Source of the DNA: an uncultured Oscillospiraceae bacterium
GTDB lineage: Bacteria > Bacillota > Clostridia > Oscillospirales > Oscillospiraceae
Assembly: GCA_934655875.1 (NCBI GenBank)
Contig: CAKUHB010000017.1
Coordinates: 1-53,058, forward strand
Reading direction: 5' to 3'
Length of the DNA stretch: 53,058 bases
Shown here: in pieces, positions 49,901 to 53,058 of the stretch
Layout of the letters: the number at the start of each line of letters is the position of its first letter
Position numbering within the stretch: the stretch's first letter is position 1
Made by a program: the position numbers and the translations under genes
The notes under the pieces: model-generated
Databases searched by the model: none
What the model was told of the DNA's origin: nothing
What the model saw: only the letters and a program-made list of their open reading frames with translations

Positions 49901-50593
49901 GCGTCCACCGACATCGGCACCACCGGCGGCGGCCACAACGGCTCCGACAACTTTGCCGTTCACTTCGGCTACAAGGACAACTCCGGTTATACCGATTCGC
50001 AGATCCTGCCTTCCATCTCCTTCGCGGACGGCGTTGCGCGTGTTGTCGATCACATGTACGTCAACAACATCACATACGCCCTGAACTGCTACCTCAACGG
50101 CAACGGTCTGACCGCAAAGATTGACGAAAACGACTGGGTCAAGCTGACCGCCACCGGCTATGATGCCAACGGCACCAAGACCGGCGACGCCGAGATCTAC
50201 CTCTGCAATGGCCCGGATCACATCATCACCGACTGGACGAAGTTCGACCTCTCCGGTCTCGGCAAGGTGCAGAAGATCGAGTTCAACATCACCGGCTCCA
50301 GCGACAACGGCTACGGCTTCTCCCAGCCCGCCTATTTCGCCTACGACGATGTTGCGGTTCGGTTTGAGAAGACCTCCGCTGCCGGTCTCCTCGGCGATGT
50401 GAACGGCGACGGCAAGATCACTGCCAAGGATGCGGCGCTTCTGTACGCGTATATCAACGGCAGAACCACCCTGACCGACGAGCAGCTCGCCCTCTGTGAC
50501 GTGAGCGGCGACGGCAAGGTCACTGCCAAGGACGCGGCGCTCATCTACGCGTTCGTCAACGGCCGTATCACCAAATTCCCCGCAGAAGAATAA
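43940..50593 (+). CDS. Giant secreted DUF4465/GLUG/dockerin protein
   Basis: 2217 aa. Signal peptide (1-about 29, ALAAD cut site), N-terminal module (about 35-165), Big_2 Ig-like (about 167-247), Big_3-like (about 249-324), DUF4465 copy 1 (about 329-590; LTFEDADYKGGTNFAGG), Big_2 (about 592-670), a second N-terminal-type module (about 674-790), two Big_2 (about 791-950), GLUG beta-helix 1 (about 954-1293), Big_3-like, GLUG beta-helix 2 (about 1380-1797), Big_3-like, DUF4465 copy 2 (about 1879-2145) and a textbook dockerin (about 2150-2217; GDVNGDGKITAKDAALLYAY, then CDVSGDGKVTAKDAALIYAF). No LPXTG or SLH anchor. Codons are strongly C-ending like the S1 gene, suggesting high expression. Control is by a cobalamin-type riboswitch. 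I infer extracellular corrinoid binding; carbohydrate or mucin contact is the alternative. Confidence 0.88.
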   Translation: MHNWKAKKLLALLLSIVMVLGLLPMSALAADTTETADAPITVTAGGKACALEKLENEAYTIYRAVFYPEQDITIAPAGSTGTVSLFGPSGSMPIYDADNNPMVNLSSATLPAAMITSNALPSDQITALPGYKELPGGYIAYSYIIVSVNDGAPFALHLAVVEQPADVAVTSVTLSSTELTLTVGETATLTATVGPEDATDKTVTWSVDGDAVTVDDGKVTAVKAGEATITAACGGKSASCKVTVSAPKVTSIKITHAPTKTVYTAGESFDKTGMTVAAVYDDDTTAPVTDFTVEGGESLTTDVTKVTVKSGSCSAEQPITVLPASSAYELRVLTFEDADYKGGTNFAGGNDWTSLIDDPQYGGKLLYGEGGTGVNSLEDAYTWADANNTWLTSTLCYGYNVYCYWSGGHAVSNYASGDIAAFGGHDAQLTVYKKDVSGLTRTGGGHNGSDNFAVHYGYMDGSQYNMTEVLPSISFADGEARVIDSMYVTTTTYLLNCCINGNDLTANIGENDWVKLVATGYDANGEKTGETELYLVNGPKNIVMDWTKWDLSGLGKVQKVEFNVTGSSDNGAGFSQPAYFAYDDVIVRFEKPVPATSVTLDQSELSLTEGETAKLTATVLPAETTDTLIWSTSNDKAATVKDGTVTAVGEGTATITATCGSFKAECTVTVTAAALSVKVNGTACPADNIGDSDDPTTQIYHALAPYGSDVTIEIKDATFLMVTDKDSNYINEAGANPFTLTAAQLESLVDPAPDTTRFTPKPASKIVPMTIMDVNTSTNYYLYLELTREAVPATSVTLDKTELTLKPTEKTALTATVAPENTTDTIVWTSSNETVATVKNGTVTAKTTGTATITATCGSVKAECAVTVTAPVEAASVTLSSSTLALFTGDTAVLTAVVEPEDTTDKTVIWTSSKPEVASVANGKITALTAGETVITAACGSAKAECTVTVTDAAQPELKDGVYQIANASNLVWFAKQVNGGNSAINGVLTADIDLNGLNWTPIGTSSKKFAGSFDGAGHTIKNLAIDYATAKPGESLYLGLFGNVLGTSDAHAVIKDLTVEGSVSAASSYSVYSGNVGGVIGRGQYLDLSGVIARVNVSADEKVGNACGVGGLAAVLIDSAVTNCGNEGSVTGVKNIGGLCYELYGGSMTGCYNTGSVTATGTYVGGVMGYAKSASVTNIYNTGAVSTTRNQIGGLIGVMEKSTLTNAYTTGNITVSETGGNAVGAAVGWADTLSNVFYLEGTAATGVGRDGTAEVKTAAELKGLAAALGEGFKNDAGNVNDGYPVLVWQVSNAPDPVITGIKITNAPTKTVYEAGESFDAAGMTVAAVYDDDSEIEITDYTVVGGENLTVGTTKVTVQYTVDGKTFSAEQAITVNAAETEMKIYTADDLVSFANKVKAGKTSLKGILMANIDMTEVTDFVGVGTYEQPYAGELDGGSFSVTVDIHAGGTVATHNSVGIIAYAGDGAYIHDVTLKGIIGAYNGGGVVGGTVSGETKIANCVNYAVINGSSPNGGILGEAKAKVTILDCVNYGEIGSVDKTGMTSYGGCNGGIVGRLAADGCVIENCANHGELVDPSGNRGNYANVAGIVGEVAGSNCVIRACYNDAKVSAQKNVGGIAGTTGYGISGLTIESCYNAGEVYASSVSSNQRGVAGILASADGATNVKLTDVYNVGKITVASSTANYSGVGGIVGYVNKPFTLENAYNAGTIAVTGTAPHGSVLGYVLSGTSCTVTNCYWLTGTDEKMYSGTSATVANTDIEASTADELKELYTALGNGFKKDAGKVNSGYPVLDWQESVGEPETVSIKITHAPYKTNYTAGESFDKTGMTVAAVYDNGTTKSVDDFTVENGESLTAGTASVTVKSGAFTAAQPITVFAASDEYEIRVLTFEDADYKGGVNFAGGNNWSSLIDDPQYGGSMLYPNGSGTTDESEAYTWTDTNNTWLYHMLPKSWDNYCYWGGGHAVSHYVTSDFVTYGDFNHQLTVYNKDASTDIGTTGGGHNGSDNFAVHFGYKDNSGYTDSQILPSISFADGVARVVDHMYVNNITYALNCYLNGNGLTAKIDENDWVKLTATGYDANGTKTGDAEIYLCNGPDHIITDWTKFDLSGLGKVQKIEFNITGSSDNGYGFSQPAYFAYDDVAVRFEKTSAAGLLGDVNGDGKITAKDAALLYAYINGRTTLTDEQLALCDVSGDGKVTAKDAALIYAFVNGRITKFPAEE

Positions 50594-50610
50594 CCCATCT
50601 GAATCCCCGC

Positions 50611-50641
50611 GCAGCCCATGTCCGACCCGGACATGGGCTGC
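50611..50641 (+). terminator. Strong hairpin after the rightward giant gene
   Basis: GCAGCCCATGTCCG and CGGACATGGGCTGC with a 3-nt loop, 17 nt after the stop. No T-tract follows (GTTGCGCC), so it may act as an mRNA-end stabiliser or a weak terminator. Confidence 0.6.
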
Positions 50642-50738
50642 GTTGCGCCTGAAAAGGGCACGAAGTGGGAGACGCCGTTTTTGAGGGCTTGATTCCGGGC
50701 TGGGATGCGATAAAAAAAACACAGAAAGGAGCGATACG

Positions 50739-51782
50739 ATGGAACGGATCAAGAAAAATTTGGGATTTGGATTTATGCGGCTGCCGATGCAGGACGGCGA
50801 GGTGGAGCTTGCGAAGACGACGCAGATGGTGGATGCATTCCTGGATGCGGGGTTCAATTACTTTGACACGGCGCACGGCTATTTGCAGGGTAGGAGCGAG
50901 ACGGCGTTAAAGGCCTGTCTTACCAGCCGCTATCCGCGCGAGCGCTACGTGCTGACGGACAAGCTGACGGCGAACTTCTTTAAAAAAGAAGCGGATATCC
51001 GGCCGGTATTTGAGAGTCAGCTGGCGGCCTGCCGCGCGTATGAGACGGCGTTTGCCCTGAAGGCGGAAGGAAAGATCCGGCACGTGGGCATCTCGTTCCA
51101 CGACCGGCCGGAGGTGTTGGAGAAGATCCTGACAGAGTATCCGCAGGTCGAGGTGGTGCAGATCCAATTTAACTATGCCGACTATGACGATCCCGCGATC
51201 CAAAGCCGCCGGTGCTATGAGGTCTGCCGGAAGTTCGGCAAGCCGGTAATTGTGATGGAGCCGGTCAAGGGCGGGAATCTGGTGAAGCTGCCGGAGGATG
51301 CGAAGGCCGTCCTTGACGACCTGCACGGCGGAAGCCCGGCGAGCTATGCGCTGCGGTTCGCGGCGGGCTTTGAGGGGATGCTGATGGTGCTGTCCGGGAT
51401 GAGCACGCTGGAGCAGGTACAGGACAACTGCTCGTTCATGGCCGATTTCAAGCCGCTGAACGAGACGGAGCTGGCGGCGGTAAAGCGGGTGCAGGAGATC
51501 TTCCGGAGCAAGCATCTGATCGCATGCACGTCCTGCCGGTACTGCACGGACGGCTGTCCGCAGCATATTTCCATCCCCGACCTGTTCGCGGTGATGAACA
51601 CGAAGCAGCTCTATCACGACTGGAACGCGGACTACTATTATAATGATGTCCATACCGGCCCCGGTCGGAAGGCGTCCGACTGCCTGAAGTGCGGCAAGTG
51701 CGAAAAGGTCTGTCCCCAGCACCTGCCCATCCGGCAGCTGCTCGAGGACGTGGCAAAGGAATTTGAGAAAAAAGAAGCGTAA
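50739..51782 (+). CDS. Aldo/keto reductase with C-terminal ferredoxin domain, internally shortened
   Basis: 347 aa. The AKR barrel shows FGFMRLPMQDGEVEL, the catalytic Asp and Tyr in NYFDTAHGYLQGRSE and the Lys in VLTDKL. The C-terminal domain has two 4Fe-4S motifs (CTSCRYCTDGCPQH; CLKCGKCEKVCPQH). Family members usually run to about 370-380 aa. Here QLAACR joins directly to AYETAFALKAEGKIRH near residue 100, so roughly 24 residues are absent, including the strand that normally carries the YLLH catalytic His. The frame is intact. AAAGGAG precedes the ATG. It may be a recently damaged or altered enzyme. Confidence 0.88.
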   Translation: MERIKKNLGFGFMRLPMQDGEVELAKTTQMVDAFLDAGFNYFDTAHGYLQGRSETALKACLTSRYPRERYVLTDKLTANFFKKEADIRPVFESQLAACRAYETAFALKAEGKIRHVGISFHDRPEVLEKILTEYPQVEVVQIQFNYADYDDPAIQSRRCYEVCRKFGKPVIVMEPVKGGNLVKLPEDAKAVLDDLHGGSPASYALRFAAGFEGMLMVLSGMSTLEQVQDNCSFMADFKPLNETELAAVKRVQEIFRSKHLIACTSCRYCTDGCPQHISIPDLFAVMNTKQLYHDWNADYYYNDVHTGPGRKASDCLKCGKCEKVCPQHLPIRQLLEDVAKEFEKKEA

Positions 51783-51786
51783 AATT

Positions 51787-51818
51787 GACCGCACGCATGC
51801 AGATGCATGTGGGCGGTC
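51787..51818. terminator. Hairpin between the converging AKR and AraC genes
   Basis: GACCGC...GCGGTC outer arms with an inner GCATGC/GCATG pairing, followed by TTGGCTTTTCTT on the plus strand. Confidence 0.6.
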
Positions 51819-51843
51819 TTGGCTTTTCTTGGACGTTATTTCA

Positions 51844-53058
51844 TCAACTATCCATGCCCGGATGGGTGTGGGCGGAGGTTTTTTGAAATTCCAGCGGCGT
51901 CAGGCCGACCTCCTGCTTGAAGACGTAGCCGAAGTATTTTGCGTTGGAAAATCCGGCGGCGTCGCTGATCTCGAAGACCTTCATGTTTGTTTGCAGGAGC
52001 AGCTGCTTGGCGCGCTCGATGCGCGCAAGCTTCAGGTAGTTGCTGAAGCTGACGCCCTCCTCCTTGTGGAACAGGCGGCAGAAATAGATCTTGGACAGGC
52101 CGACATGGTCGCTGACGAGCGCCATGTCGAGCGCGGGATCCGGCAGATGCTCGTTTACGAACTCCTTGGCCAGCTCGATCAGGTGATTGGACTGCCCGGC
52201 GGGCTTCTGGAACAGCCGGCCCAGAAGCTGCTTGGTTGCATCCATGATATAGTTGACCTGTTCAGAGATACGACGGCGCTTCTGGAGTGCGGAGATCGAA
52301 AGGCCCAGCGCTTCAAGCTGCTCTGCGGGCATGCCGAGCCGCATGCTCTCCATCAGAATGGAGTGCAGATAATCGGCGCAGAAGGAGCGGACGTGCGTGG
52401 AGCCGTCGCCGTCGCGCACGGAGATCGCGTGCAGATGGGTCTCGATGGCGACGACAAGCTCGTCGAGCTTGTTTTCACGGAACAGCGCGAGCAGGTACTC
52501 CTGCAATTGCTGCGGATTTGGAAGCGAGGGCTCAAAATGGCGGATATTTTTGTAATGGATGATATCGTCCTCACGCAGGACGTCCTGATAGTTGAGCGCA
52601 ACGATCGCTTCGGCATAGCTGATCGGGCAGTCGGTGAGCGAGGAAACGATCCGGCCGATCCCGGCGTGCAGGCGGCAGTCCGCCACGAGCAGGAGCTTGT
52701 TTTGCAGCATGGACAGCTGCTCTTCAATAAAGTCGTCCGGCGTTCCGGCGGGGATGTTCAGCAGGCAGTTGAAGATGTCGTGGCTGTCCTCCGTGCCGCA
52801 GGGCTGTAGGCCGGCGTCGCGCAGCTCGCTGAGAATGGTGTCATACAGTGCAAGCCTTGTCTTGGAGCTGCCGCGGCGGCTGGGATACTCCAGTTCCATC
52901 GTGACGACGGCAAAGGCTTCGTGCTTCAGCGCAATGCGCAGCTCGCCGCAGCGCTTTTGCAGCTGCTCCTCTGTGCCCTCCGGCGACCGGAGAAGCTTCT
53001 GCAAAAACTGTGCCTGCAGCTGCGGCAGGTAATCCGCTACGATCCGGTTGAGCGCGGC
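51844..53058 (-). CDS. AraC-type regulator of the YesN class, 3' part (cut by window edge)
   Basis: At least 404 codons are open to the window edge, and no real start is visible; an in-frame TTG at 53004 is internal. The last 100 residues hold the AraC/XylS double HTH (LIELAKEFVNEHLPDPALDMALVSDHVGLSKIYFCRLFHKEEGVSFSNYL, then ERAKQLLLQTNMKVFEISDAAGFSNAKYFGYVFKQEVGLTP). The preceding region, with GIGRIVSSLTDCPISYAEAIVAL, is the linker domain typical of YesN-like response regulators, whose receiver domain would lie outside. It is probably part of a two-component system for sugar or glycan uptake. Confidence 0.87.
   Translation of the reverse strand, partial: AALNRIVADYLPQLQAQFLQKLLRSPEGTEEQLQKRCGELRIALKHEAFAVVTMELEYPSRRGSSKTRLALYDTILSELRDAGLQPCGTEDSHDIFNCLLNIPAGTPDDFIEEQLSMLQNKLLLVADCRLHAGIGRIVSSLTDCPISYAEAIVALNYQDVLREDDIIHYKNIRHFEPSLPNPQQLQEYLLALFRENKLDELVVAIETHLHAISVRDGDGSTHVRSFCADYLHSILMESMRLGMPAEQLEALGLSISALQKRRRISEQVNYIMDATKQLLGRLFQKPAGQSNHLIELAKEFVNEHLPDPALDMALVSDHVGLSKIYFCRLFHKEEGVSFSNYLKLARIERAKQLLLQTNMKVFEISDAAGFSNAKYFGYVFKQEVGLTPLEFQKTSAHTHPGMDS

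Noticed and set aside
44378..50857. 2159-codon open frame antisense to the rightward giant gene
   Set aside because: Same cause. The sense strand has a signal peptide, clear domains, a dockerin, a ribosome binding site and a riboswitch; the antisense frame has none.

Overview
The window reads as chromosomal DNA of a high-GC (about 60% by eye) anaerobic member of the Clostridia, most like an Oscillospiraceae gut commensal. The pointers are the fused IspH-ribosomal S1 gene, the HI0933/BaiN-like - cmk - plsC - ispH/S1 cluster, small lineage families (DUF1540, DUF6514, DUF5685, DUF4363), a TAXI-type TRAP transporter, dockerin-bearing secreted proteins and strong AGGAGG ribosome binding sites. Genus-level placement is inference. 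No rRNA, tRNA, CRISPR array, phage or insertion sequence was seen.

Layout. 1-1.1 kb: a two-component system (kinase cut by the window edge). 1.2-1.9 kb: flavodoxin-like reductase. 1.9-2.2 kb: dispersed intergenic repeat. 2.3-7.6 kb: RpiR regulator, then the housekeeping cluster ending in the IspH-S1 fusion. 7.6-10.1 kb: predicted 8-oxoguanine deaminase divergent from an XRE-TPR regulator. 10.2-10.9 kb: rpe. 11.1-14 kb: XpaC-TelA-TPM envelope cluster. 14-15.4 kb: DUF1540, DUF421, DUF4363. 15.6-19.2 kb: nrdR, DUF6514, YihY, DUF5685, DnaJ-like, small membrane protein. 19.2-22.7 kb: ruvC-ruvA-ruvB-glmM. 23-28.6 kb: zinc-ribbon protein, then a TAXI-TRAP uptake locus with a DUF6282 hydrolase and an IclR regulator. 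28.7-32.4 kb (minus): M20 peptidase, C39-like peptidase, cysteine desulfurase, TtcA-like tRNA thiolase. 32.7-34.1 kb: FAD oxidoreductase. 34.3-36 kb: ECF sigma factor and membrane-anchored partner. 36.2-37 kb: YitT. 50.7-53 kb: aldo/keto reductase and a partial AraC-type regulator.

The standout is 37.1-50.6 kb. Two giant secreted proteins (1911 and 2217 aa) are transcribed divergently from a roughly 1.07-kb gap. That gap is a large inverted duplication: each arm carries a promoter, a cobalamin-type riboswitch, a strong intrinsic terminator, a structured leader, a ribosome binding site and a start codon. The two riboswitch copies differ in ways that keep the helices paired. The leftward protein has a DUF4430 (transcobalamin-like) domain, a cohesin-like domain and a C-terminal dockerin. 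The rightward protein has two DUF4465 domains, Ig-like and GLUG beta-helix modules and a C-terminal dockerin. I infer a cobamide-responsive extracellular corrinoid-capture system that could assemble by cohesin-dockerin pairing. No B12 transporter lies in the window, so the uptake partner would be elsewhere.

The translated frames of both giant genes are mirrored by very long antisense open frames. These are treated as shadows caused by codon bias.
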